From Siphonobacter aquaeclarae (GTDB lineage: Bacteria; Bacteroidota; Bacteroidia; Cytophagales; Spirosomataceae), in NCBI RefSeq assembly GCF_900103285.1, contig NZ_FNGS01000003.1, positions 235,717-299,716 on the forward strand: a DNA stretch of 64,000 nucleotides, given 5' to 3'. The notes under the pieces are model-generated. The model searched no databases, was not told where the DNA came from, and saw only the letters and a list, made by a program, of their open reading frames with translations. Made by a program: the position numbers and the translations under genes. The stretch's first letter is position 1, and each line of letters opens with the position of its first letter. Positions 36,201-43,202 of this stretch are shown piece by piece.

Positions 36201-36542
36201 AGCAACTATTTCTCTCACACGGCCCGTCTGCGCCTGAACTGGATCAGCGCGAAAGGCTTCACGATCAACCCGGACGTCAGCAATTCCCTGTATTCGGGCC
36301 TTGGACCCGGGTATGACCGGAGCTTTACGCTGTTTAACCTCGGGATCGGGCAGAAGATCTTCAAGGAGCAGCGCGGCGAAATCCGCCTGACGATCTTCGA
36401 TTTGCTGAATCAAAACAACAGCATCAGCCGGAATACGACGGAAACATATGTGGAAGACAACCGTACGCTTGTATTGAAGCGGTATTTCATGCTGACGTTC
36501 ACATACAACGTCCGCAATTTCCGGAGCGCGGCCAAGAAATAA
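33273..36542 (+). CDS. Outer-membrane beta-barrel protein with two carboxypeptidase-regulatory-like domains
   Basis: A 1089-residue exported protein. After the signal (MKTTNYWCLLLACLSASWASA) come a CarboxypepD_reg-like domain (about 25-100), an Ala/Pro-rich linker, a second one (about 160-250; VTDKADGSVLFGVTVLL), a plug-like region (VTKMPGITIENGAV, VDGREFFGDDASLALKNLP) and a large barrel of the OMP_b-brl_3 type. It resembles TonB-dependent receptors, but a substrate cannot be assigned. A glycine-rich tract lies at about residues 427-467. The ATG at 33273 starts the signal peptide; the frame is open further upstream. A terminator follows. Confidence 0.85.
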   Translation: MKTTNYWCLLLACLSASWASAQDGSVSGRVVQASRKPVPEARLLLIQPADSTKRLTGQTDTSGYFAFNGLEQGPAYRLRIAKANFQAREVEIAPLKGRMDMGEIAIGGGTIARDTIVPAAAAPAPKDSLPKPATPPASPATPVAAAPTIQRVPSGSGTEVRGKVTDKADGSVLFGVTVLLINAADSTQRKGTTTDADGAFTFPNVSRGNYRLRLSNIGYITENVQIRPFQAVMDLGKIQLTGNAKNLKEVTVKGVQERVQQKSDTLIYNADAYKVTKDANVEDLVTKMPGITIENGAVKAQGQDVKRVLVDGREFFGDDASLALKNLPAEVVDKIQVFDRLSDQSQFTGFDDGNSERTINITTRNGRNNGQFGKVYAGYGTDNRYAAGGNVNFFEGSRRISIIGQTNNINQQNFAMQDLLGALGSSGGGGNRGAAGGGARGGGGGAGGGNRGGGGGGGSFGGGNSAGNFLVGQQGGITSTNALGVNYIDNWSKKLKVTGSYFFNGANNTSESTLTRNYFSAANSGQKYDQQSTSANDNTNHRVSLRMEYQITPRSSLIWTPRLSFQNNNSNSQVEGLNTLSETGAKLSETSTNNSAHSNGYNIGQNLLFRHQFKKQGRTISLGVGTSLSLNHRNGLLKSENRYYSQSDSLQLVDQKSDSRSNTTTWSGNVNYTEPLSKMSQLQFSYNLSVTNSNSNKETYDFSAASESYSELNKILSNKFDNRYLTNRAGLAYRLRTKKAFFTLGTDYQYADLSGNQLFPKTFSVNKTFQNWMPNADVNYKFTQTKNLRFNYRTSTNAPSISQLQNVFDNTNPLFISSGNPNLKQEYSHTLSLRYNSTNLAKSVNFFGGFFATFTANNITNATLIANKDTVLTEGVTLFKGSQYSRPVNLQGYQSMRGFFSLGFPLKSLKSNLNVNAGVNYTRTPGLINEVSNISTNYAINSGVVLSSNISERFDFTLSYSPAYNIIQYSIQPQQNSNYFSHTARLRLNWISAKGFTINPDVSNSLYSGLGPGYDRSFTLFNLGIGQKIFKEQRGEIRLTIFDLLNQNNSISRNTTETYVEDNRTLVLKRYFMLTFTYNVRNFRSAAKK

Positions 36543-36565
36543 CCCCGCCTGCTTTCCCCCACCCA

Positions 36566-36600
36566 GGGAGCTTCCGCCAGGGAGCTCCCTTTTTCTTTTT
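36566..36600 (+). terminator. Terminator of the outer-membrane barrel gene
   Basis: GGGAGCT (from 36566) pairs with AGCTCCC (36583-36589), followed by TTTTTC and more T. Confidence 0.75.
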
Positions 36601-36619
36601 GTACCGTTGGATCAGGATA

Positions 36620-36634
36620 TTATCAAATTGATAA
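36620..36634 (+). promoter_or_regulatory. Candidate operator upstream of the LuxR-type gene
   Basis: TTATCAA (36620-36626) and TTGATAA (36628-36634) are a perfect 7-base inverted repeat around one base, 30 bases upstream of the -7 element. Confidence 0.4.
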
Positions 36635-36663
36635 ATATTGTTCTTGAATTTATAATTATTCTC

Positions 36664-36671
36664 TACTTTTG
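36664..36671 (+). promoter_or_regulatory. -7 element of the LuxR-type gene
   Basis: TACTTTTG matches TAnnTTTG 55 bases before the start codon; -33 spacing is imperfect. Confidence 0.5.
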
Positions 36672-36726
36672 GGTATTACTTCCCGGTTTACCCTGAATGT
36701 ATAAGTATATCTAACCTGTTACAACG

Positions 36727-36996
36727 ATGGACGCACACGTTATCCAATCCCATTTATCCAACCGCGAGAAGCATATTTTGTTTCTCCTGTCGTGCGAGCT
36801 CGACAGCCGCCAGATTGCCGAGCGCCTCGGCATCAGCGAGTACACGGTATTCACGCATCGCCGGAACATCAAAACCAAACTGAAGCTGACGGGCAAGCGT
36901 GACGGCCTGATCCGCTATGCGCTGCTGAATCGGGAGCACCTGCATCAATGGGCGCTGCTGGAGGCAAAACGACCGGATTACGCGGAAAGCAAGTAG
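36727..36996 (+). CDS. Stand-alone LuxR-type HTH protein
   Basis: An 89-residue protein consisting only of a LuxR/GerE helix-turn-helix: SNREKHILFLLSCELDSRQI, then GISEYTVFTHRRNIKTKLKL. There is no receiver or ligand-binding domain. It should bind DNA as a dimer, possibly at the palindrome in its own upstream region. It heads a group with a tiny membrane peptide, a lipoprotein and an O-antigen-ligase-like protein, and could regulate them; that is inference. Confidence 0.85.
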   Translation: MDAHVIQSHLSNREKHILFLLSCELDSRQIAERLGISEYTVFTHRRNIKTKLKLTGKRDGLIRYALLNREHLHQWALLEAKRPDYAESK

Positions 36997-37114
36997 GTAA
37001 TTCCCTGTATTTGAGTATTTCTATCTATTCAAAAAGACGAAATCTTTGCGAAGGCTTCCAGGGTTGGAACCACGCTGCCACGTGGATGAAGCTGCAGATG
37101 TCGGCCGGTTCGGC

Positions 37115-37139
37115 GGCGCCCTTCGGGTAGAAGGGCGCC
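37115..37139. other. Perfect 10-base GC-rich hairpin
   Basis: GGCGCCCTTC (37115-37124) and GAAGGGCGCC (37130-37139) enclose a 5-base loop, with no T run afterwards, in the 266-base gap between the HTH gene and the 36-codon gene. It may be an mRNA structure or part of a small RNA. Nothing else is clear in 36997-37262. Confidence 0.5.
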
Positions 37140-37262
37140 GGCATCCGGATGCGGATTGGCCGGCGATGCGCGGATTCTGTAGGTGCTGACGGTCGGTCAT
37201 ACCCTGCATACAGGAATTACCCAAACAGCGTATCGGATTGATCACTAAACCATCGTACAGAG

Positions 37263-37373
37263 ATGACCTGGCTCTGGAGTGCCTCTAATGTGATGCTGAT
37301 CGCGTTTTTCGCGGTCCTGCTGTACCTGCTTTTCCGGTTTTTAAAGAACAACGGAAAGCGGGCAAATCCCTAA
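37263..37373 (+). CDS. 36-residue single-helix membrane peptide
   Basis: ATG at 37263 gives MTWLWSASNVMLIAFFAVLL, continuing YLLFRFLKNNGKRANP and then stop. One strongly hydrophobic helix is followed by a positively charged tail, consistent with an inner-membrane peptide with the tail in the cytoplasm. It ends 23 bases before the lipoprotein gene. Size makes the call uncertain. Confidence 0.4.
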   Translation: MTWLWSASNVMLIAFFAVLLYLLFRFLKNNGKRANP

Positions 37374-37396
37374 CATTTTCCACCTTCTAATCCTTT

Positions 37397-38083
37397 GTGC
37401 CAGTGAAAAGAACATTTTCCCTGATGGTTGTCTTTTGCCTTTTTGGCGCACTCCAGTCCTGCCATCGGCAGCAGGATGTACAACCGGAGGTCACCATGAA
37501 CGAACTGGTGAGTACGTTTGCATTGAAGAAAGTTTCTGCCGGTGAGTTGCAGAACAGTGGCAATTTTGCCCGTTTTGCTTCGGTAGCGGAAGCAAATGAA
37601 TACCTGAAAAAGCTGCAATCGATCCGGCACCGTTCTGTTTCCGGGAAGATGGCGATGACGGGTGAGCCGGGAACGGCCTCGTCCCTCGTCATCGGCGACT
37701 TCCGCAAGAAGGTACTCGGTTCCTATCTCGGCTTCGCGAGTGAACCGGAAGAGATCAAGCCCGGCCAGTCGACGTCCACCAACTCCAATTGGTCTTATCC
37801 GTTTAACACCAGTGTGACGATTGCCTGGCAGACCGACTACGCCAGTCCGGTTGCTACCGGCTACCTCACGGGTTTTACCATGGGCTATTCGTTTACACAG
37901 GTACAGCAAACGACGTCGATGAACTATTCGACGGGTGTGATGACGTATACCATCAACGGTACGCTGAACTACAATTTCCTGGTTGAAGGTATCGGAACCA
38001 TCTATCAGCAGCCGTTCATGATCTACGGAACGTACAACACACGGAACGGCGACTTTATCGTGCATACGTACAAAGGAGGCTGA
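37397..38083 (+). CDS. Lipoprotein of unknown function
   Basis: A 228-residue predicted lipoprotein: MPVKRTFSLMVVFCLFGALQSC with lipobox Cys22. The mature part begins with a charged region (MNELVSTFALKKVSAGEL) and continues into a beta-rich, Thr/Ser/Tyr-rich region (TGYLTGFTMGYSFTQVQQTT). I recognise no family. The start used is GTG in the sequence GTGCCAGTG. It is followed after 17 bases by the ligase-like gene, suggesting co-expression. Confidence 0.7.
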   Translation: MPVKRTFSLMVVFCLFGALQSCHRQQDVQPEVTMNELVSTFALKKVSAGELQNSGNFARFASVAEANEYLKKLQSIRHRSVSGKMAMTGEPGTASSLVIGDFRKKVLGSYLGFASEPEEIKPGQSTSTNSNWSYPFNTSVTIAWQTDYASPVATGYLTGFTMGYSFTQVQQTTSMNYSTGVMTYTINGTLNYNFLVEGIGTIYQQPFMIYGTYNTRNGDFIVHTYKGG

Positions 38084-38100
38084 TAAACGCGAACGGTTCC

Positions 38101-39768
38101 GTGTCTGAAAGTCTGTTGTCGTCGGATAGGTTGCTTCGTTTTGGGGTGATCTATCCGGCGCCCTTTGTCTGCTGGCTGAGTGCAGAGATCCGGTCGCCGG
38201 TTCAACTGGAGAAAATCTGGATACCACTCAGTCTCTGGGTCGTGGCGTTGCTGGCAGCGGGAAAAGGTCCTCTCCGGACGATACAGGTCCTGGCGTTTTT
38301 GCTCGCAGCCGTTTTATGGCTGCTGAATACCGGGAGGCCTTTGTCTGATGCGGTCTTCAGTTTTTCATTGCTGGCCCTGTTTGCGCTGACGCCCGTTTAC
38401 CGGGGTTTCAATCCGACAACGTTCCGGGAGTTTACGGCAGTGATTGGGACATTGGTGATCCTGAGTCTTTCCCTGCATTTTCCGTGGGTTCAGAACCGCA
38501 GCCTTTCCACAATCGGCAATTATCTCTGCGTATTGCTGCCCTTTTCCTTTGCCCGCCGCGACCGAAAGGCCGGCTGGCTCATGGTGTTGCTGCCGGCGTT
38601 GGCATTGGTTCTGACGCGGGATTTGAATGCGTTGCTGGTCGGAGGAGGCTGTGCTGCGGTTTTCTACCTGAGCGCCGTCCGGAAGTTTTTCTGGAAGGCT
38701 CACCTGCCCGGGTTTGCCATCCTGGTTGTGCTGCAGCCTTTCGGCATGAGGCTACTTGCTGCCTGGCAATCCTTACCGGGTTTCGTCACCGGAAGGGCGT
38801 TGATACTGGATGTCGTGCAGAAAGAACTCCTGCCGGAAAATTGGCTGACGGGGGTAGGATACGGCGGCTTCCCGAAGGTGTATAACCTGGCGCAGGCCCG
38901 TTACCTGGAAAAGCTGGACTTGCTTCATCAGCCGTTTCAGCAACACTACCTGATGCCCGATAATACCTTCTGGGCATTCAATGAGTATGTGCAGTTTGCG
39001 GTCGAAAACGGCGTGCCCTGTACCTTGCTGCTGGTTGGTTTTCTGTACTATTTGTTAAAAAAAGCAGCGTCAGCAGTCCGGAAAGACGAAACGCTGTTGA
39101 AACCTTACCTGGCGCTGGCAGCAGCTCTCGGGCTTTCTTTTTTCGACAATGCACTTCATGTGTACCTGATTTACAGCATCCTTTTCCCGTCTTTGTTTCT
39201 TCTTCTGCGTGAAGCCGGAGAATCCCGGTGGCGTATCACGCCTCTCCCGGCGTTGCTGGCCATCGGCGCCTGTCTGCTTTGGGGTACGTTTGCCCACATG
39301 CGGTGGGTCGTGGCCGACCAAACGGAGCAACCGGCTTTGCGGATACAGCGCTTCCGGACTGCTCATGCCGGTTTGCCGCAAAACGGCGCTTTCCTCTACC
39401 AGTACGGCGTTCTTCTGGCACAAAACGGCCGGAATGCCGAAGCCCGTGAAGTACTCGGAAAAGCGAAAGATCTCCTGCCCTGTACCGATGTTTACCTGGC
39501 CTTGGGAGACCTCTACCGGGAACGCGACTGGAAGCAATCGGAACACTACTACCGCACCGCCGCGCTGATGGTCCCCAAGTACCTGTTTCCGAAGTATCAG
39601 TTGTTTGAGTTGTACCGGGCTGCCGACCGGCCCGCAGACGCTCTCATCTGGGCCGATTTCATCGGACGCATACCGCTGAAAACCTGGACGAACGAAGGCT
39701 ACATCATGAAACAGGAAGCGCTGAAATACAGCGATGAAGCAAGGAAAAAGCCTGGTTTACAGCACTAA
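38101..39768 (+). CDS. O-antigen-ligase-like membrane protein with C-terminal TPR
   Basis: A 555-residue protein from GTG at 38101. About ten hydrophobic segments are followed by a soluble C-terminus. A Wzy_C-like periplasmic loop is suggested by WLTGVGYGGFPKVYN and DNTFWAFNEYVQFAVENGVP. From about residue 425 helical TPR-like repeats occur (GRNAEAREVLGKAKDLLP, DWKQSEHYYRTAAL). Wzy_C proteins join or transfer glycans at the outer face of the inner membrane; TPR tails occur in oligosaccharyltransferase-like members. Substrate unknown. It shares a CTAA stop overlap with the convergent RDD gene. Confidence 0.78.
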   Translation: MSESLLSSDRLLRFGVIYPAPFVCWLSAEIRSPVQLEKIWIPLSLWVVALLAAGKGPLRTIQVLAFLLAAVLWLLNTGRPLSDAVFSFSLLALFALTPVYRGFNPTTFREFTAVIGTLVILSLSLHFPWVQNRSLSTIGNYLCVLLPFSFARRDRKAGWLMVLLPALALVLTRDLNALLVGGGCAAVFYLSAVRKFFWKAHLPGFAILVVLQPFGMRLLAAWQSLPGFVTGRALILDVVQKELLPENWLTGVGYGGFPKVYNLAQARYLEKLDLLHQPFQQHYLMPDNTFWAFNEYVQFAVENGVPCTLLLVGFLYYLLKKAASAVRKDETLLKPYLALAAALGLSFFDNALHVYLIYSILFPSLFLLLREAGESRWRITPLPALLAIGACLLWGTFAHMRWVVADQTEQPALRIQRFRTAHAGLPQNGAFLYQYGVLLAQNGRNAEAREVLGKAKDLLPCTDVYLALGDLYRERDWKQSEHYYRTAALMVPKYLFPKYQLFELYRAADRPADALIWADFIGRIPLKTWTNEGYIMKQEALKYSDEARKKPGLQH

Positions 39769-40490
39769 TCTTCCTGCAATGCCAGGTGTGCATGATCCCG
39801 GACGAGGGTCTGAAGGAAGGTCCAGCTATCTGCTTCGGTATGAATCCCGGTGGTTTCCCGGACTTTTCCGGCCGTAAGCTCCAGTAGTTCGAACGTGTGG
39901 TATTCCTGTGTTTTTTTGAGGACCTTCCGGATGGTATTGATGTCGCGGTCGGAGAGGACGATGGCCTCCGGATAAGTCACGTGGTAGTTGTCCGTTTCCG
40001 TAACCGGAGCGATGAGTTGTTCGAGTTGAACCGGCGGCCGCATTTTGACGACAGCGGTACGTGCAGCCCGGTCACCCAGCCGCTGCCCGTTGTACATGGC
40101 CATGGTAATCAGCCCGACCAGGCCCGACATGACCCAGATATCCAGCATGCGCAGCAGCCAGCGCATGAGGTAGTCGCCCAGACGCGGCGGAGTACCGTCG
40201 AGGCGTACGACGCGCAGGCCGAGGGCCTTCTTGCCGATCGACTGCCCGTTCATGAATACTTCCGACAACAGGCTGTAAAACATGGCCGGAAGCGCCACGA
40301 TGAGGACAAAACCGGCAATCTGCCACGACGAATCCAGCTCTGAGAACAGTTTCCCGAAAACCAGCGAGCCGCCCAGCAGCCAGGCGGCGATGATCACGCC
40401 GTCCAGCAAAAACGCCAGGATGCGATCGCCGATACTGGCCGGCAGAAATTCAAGTAATACGTTCTGAGTGGTTTGGATGTGCAGGTTCAT
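39765..40490 (-). CDS. RDD-family membrane protein
   Basis: A 241-residue membrane protein. The RDD signature is ASIGDRILAFLLDGVIIAAW near the start, with later NGQSIGKKALGLRVV and YNGQRLGDRAARTAVV. It has about four hydrophobic segments and a 90-residue cytoplasmic C-terminus. The ATG at 40490 is chosen over a longer frame that would overlap the divergent gene's upstream region. It is divergent from the SpoIIM gene and belongs to the RDD-SpoIIM-DUF4129-DUF4350 neighbourhood. Confidence 0.88.
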   Translation of the reverse strand: MNLHIQTTQNVLLEFLPASIGDRILAFLLDGVIIAAWLLGGSLVFGKLFSELDSSWQIAGFVLIVALPAMFYSLLSEVFMNGQSIGKKALGLRVVRLDGTPPRLGDYLMRWLLRMLDIWVMSGLVGLITMAMYNGQRLGDRAARTAVVKMRPPVQLEQLIAPVTETDNYHVTYPEAIVLSDRDINTIRKVLKKTQEYHTFELLELTAGKVRETTGIHTEADSWTFLQTLVRDHAHLALQED

Positions 40491-40642
40491 GCAGGGCGTG
40501 CCGGGGTGAAAATCATCTTTCCGCAAGCGGGGTGTGGCGAATTTCGAAAAAGTTTTGGCTATTTTGAAGGGGTTTCGACGCCGGAAAATAAAATGCGGCC
40601 GGAGCCGATCGTTTCCTACCAGATCCTGCAGCACCTTTACCG

Positions 40643-41581
40643 ATGCGAGAAGCGGCCTTTATCAAACAAAATGCGGAGAAGTGGAAGAAGTATGAGCAGG
40701 AAGATACCCGCCAGCCCGACGAACTTTCGGAGCGGTTTATTGAGCTGACCGACGACCTTTCCTACGCCCGGACGTTCTACCCCGAATCGCCCGTTACCCG
40801 TTACCTGAATACCCTGACGACCCGCTTTCATCAGCGGATTTATGCCAACCGGAAGGAAAAATCAAACGCCTTTTTCCGGTTTTGGCTGTACGATCTGCCG
40901 TACCAGTTTTACCAGTCGCACCGCGCACTGCTGTACTCCTTTCTGTTTTTTCTGGCGGCTACTATACTGGGCATTGTTTCGACGTTGTATGACGAAAGTT
41001 TTGTCAGGCTCATTCTGGGCGACAACTATGTCAACATGACCCTGGAAAACATCAAAGCCGGAGATCCGATGGCCGTTTACAAATCGGACAGCATGACGGC
41101 GTCGTTTCTCACCATCACCCTCAACAACGTCCGGGTGGCATTTGCGGCGTTTGTTTACGGAATTGTTCTTTCGGTGGGAACGGTGTATGTACTCTTTTAC
41201 AACGGTGTGATGCTCGGCGCGTTCTTTACCTTTCTTTTTCAGCAGGGTGTGATCCGGGCGGCGCTGCTGACTGTCTGGATACACGGTACATTGGAAATAT
41301 CAGCCATTATCATCGCCGGCTGCGCCGGACTGACCGTTGGCAACAGCATTCTTTTTCCGAAGACCTACTCCCGGCTCGTGTCGTTCCAGCGGGGGGCACG
41401 GCAGGGGCTGAAAATTGCGGTGGGTCTTGTTCCGATTTTCATTACGGCCGGTTTTCTGGAGGGTTTTGTGACCCGCCAGCCGTTGTATCCGGCTGTCAGT
41501 ATCCTCATCATCGGTGTTTCGGCTTTTTTCATTGTCTGGTATTTCGTCTGGTACCCGATCCGGCTGAACCGCCGCCCCTGA
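40643..41581 (+). CDS. Stage II sporulation protein M family membrane protein
   Basis: A 312-residue membrane protein of the SpoIIM (DUF95) family, found in many non-sporulating bacteria. A cytoplasmic N-terminus (about 95 residues, including DLSYARTFYPESPVTRYLN) precedes five hydrophobic helices; TLNNVRVAFAAFVYGIVLSV and the stretch VWIHGTLEISAIIIAGCAGL are the family core. It starts a four-gene operon with 27 bases to the next gene. Confidence 0.9.
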   Translation: MREAAFIKQNAEKWKKYEQEDTRQPDELSERFIELTDDLSYARTFYPESPVTRYLNTLTTRFHQRIYANRKEKSNAFFRFWLYDLPYQFYQSHRALLYSFLFFLAATILGIVSTLYDESFVRLILGDNYVNMTLENIKAGDPMAVYKSDSMTASFLTITLNNVRVAFAAFVYGIVLSVGTVYVLFYNGVMLGAFFTFLFQQGVIRAALLTVWIHGTLEISAIIIAGCAGLTVGNSILFPKTYSRLVSFQRGARQGLKIAVGLVPIFITAGFLEGFVTRQPLYPAVSILIIGVSAFFIVWYFVWYPIRLNRRP

Positions 41582-41608
41582 CCTTTTTTCCCCAACCATC
41601 TGCAACGT

Positions 41609-42478
41609 ATGCATCCGATACAGCTTCGTGAAGAGCGGAATTTCAGTGAAGTCATCAACGCTACCTTTCAGTTTACCTTCCGGAACCTGAAAACACTCGG
41701 GCCGATTCTGCTCTACTTTGCGGCTCCGTTTTCCCTTATTGCCGGGATTTCTGTCGGGCTGTTTCAATCCCAGATATTTGATTTCACGACCAAAATCAAC
41801 CGCGGCGCCAATCCATTCAATTTTCTGTTCAGCCTGGAGTACTTTCTCAGCATTGTTTTCAGCCTGATGGGAGGCCAGGTGCTGTCGCTGGTTGTCAGCA
41901 GCTACCTGGTCGAATACATGGATCACGACGGCCCCGTCGAAGCATCGGCGGTATGGGAGCATGTCAAAAAGTACTTTCTCCGGTCGGTCGTCGTCGGACT
42001 GCTGTACGGCGGCTCGCTGATTCTGGGGCTTGCCCTGTGTTTTTTGCCGGTCGTGTATCCGTTTACGGTGTTCAGTCTGGCGATGACGGCGATGGTCCGG
42101 GAAGACCTGTCGGCGTCGGAAGCGCTGGCCCGCTCCCGCGACCTGGTTCACCTGAACTGGACGGAAGGAATCAGCACATTCGGTCTCCGCATCGTGATGA
42201 GCGTCGCAACGAGCATTCTGGGCAGTATTCTTTCAGTACCGATGTACCTGGTCATGTTTCTACAGGGGCTGAAGGTAGTCGGCGAAAACATGCAGTGGGC
42301 ATTGCTGCTGTCGTCGGTGATCGCGACAACCGGAACGACGGTTATTACGTCCCTGGCAAACGTCGCCCTCGGGTTCCAGTATTTTTCACTGGTGGAAAAG
42401 AAAGAAGGAATCGGGTTGATGAACGAAATTGAATCCATCGGGCAGGCCAGACCGGTCCGCGACGAAGGAGAATACTGA
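41609..42478 (+). CDS. Membrane protein of the SpoIIM-DUF4350 cluster
   Basis: A 289-residue protein with about six hydrophobic helices. It starts MHPIQLREERNFSEVINATFQ, a charged amphipathic head, and ends in a charged tail. It resembles the glycerophosphoryl-diester-phosphodiesterase membrane-domain-like proteins of these clusters, but the match is loose. Gene order and one-base spacing to the DUF4129 gene tie it to the operon. Confidence 0.75.
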   Translation: MHPIQLREERNFSEVINATFQFTFRNLKTLGPILLYFAAPFSLIAGISVGLFQSQIFDFTTKINRGANPFNFLFSLEYFLSIVFSLMGGQVLSLVVSSYLVEYMDHDGPVEASAVWEHVKKYFLRSVVVGLLYGGSLILGLALCFLPVVYPFTVFSLAMTAMVREDLSASEALARSRDLVHLNWTEGISTFGLRIVMSVATSILGSILSVPMYLVMFLQGLKVVGENMQWALLLSSVIATTGTTVITSLANVALGFQYFSLVEKKEGIGLMNEIESIGQARPVRDEGEY

Positions 42479-42479
42479 C

Positions 42480-43202
42480 ATGCGGATCATCCTTTTCACT
42501 TTCGTATGGCTGCTGAGCCTCACGGCGTCTGCCCAGCGTGATACCACGGCGCGGACTGTCGGCAAGCAGATATTTGCCGCCGACACGCTCCGGCCCGCTC
42601 TCCGAAAACCAGATCCTGCCGTATGGAAAGGCATCCGGGAAGCGCGGGAATACCAGTACAAGCAGGACGTACGCCCGCCTTCCGGCCTGCTGGAGGAACT
42701 ATGGCAGCGCTTTCTGAACTGGCTTGTGGAATTTTTGTACAGCCCCGATACCCGCAAAGGCCGGGAATGGGTGCAAATCCTCTTCGTGATCGGCGTAGTG
42801 AGTTTCTTCATTTACCGCATCGCCGGAATGGAGAAAGTCGGCCTCTTCGGACGAAAATCCCAAACCCCTGCCCTGCCCTATGAGGCGTTTCACGAAGACA
42901 TTCACGGGATGGATTTCGAAGACGCTATCGGCCAGGCCGTCGCTGCGCATAATTACCGCCTGGGCGTCCGGTTGCTGTACCTGCGGAGCCTGAAACGGCT
43001 GGCCGACCGGGGCCTGATCAGCTGGCAGATCGACAAAACCAACCGCGCCTATGTCTATGAAGTAACACAGCCGGAAATACGGCCGGCGTTTGAGCGGCTT
43101 ACTTCGCTTTTTGAGTATGTCTGGTATGGAGACTTTCCCGTTCGGGAGATGGATTTCAGCGACGTGAAACGGGAATTTGAAACCTTCGAAAAGGCTGTAT
43201 GA
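42480..43202 (+). CDS. DUF4129-domain membrane protein
   Basis: A 240-residue protein with a cleavable signal (MRIILFTFVWLLSLTASAQ), a single membrane helix (WVQILFVIGVVSFFIYRI) and a C-terminal DUF4129 domain (RLGVRLLYLRSLKRLADRGL, then FEYVWYGDFPV). The ATG at 42480 lies directly after the previous stop. It overlaps the DUF4350 gene by four bases. The role of the domain is unknown; it often accompanies transglutaminase-like proteins. Confidence 0.85.
   Translation: MRIILFTFVWLLSLTASAQRDTTARTVGKQIFAADTLRPALRKPDPAVWKGIREAREYQYKQDVRPPSGLLEELWQRFLNWLVEFLYSPDTRKGREWVQILFVIGVVSFFIYRIAGMEKVGLFGRKSQTPALPYEAFHEDIHGMDFEDAIGQAVAAHNYRLGVRLLYLRSLKRLADRGLISWQIDKTNRAYVYEVTQPEIRPAFERLTSLFEYVWYGDFPVREMDFSDVKREFETFEKAV

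Noticed and set aside
40643..41581. Evidence that the organism sporulates (SpoIIM)
   Set aside because: The SpoIIM family is widespread in non-sporulating Bacteroidota and here sits in its usual RDD/DUF4129 cluster.
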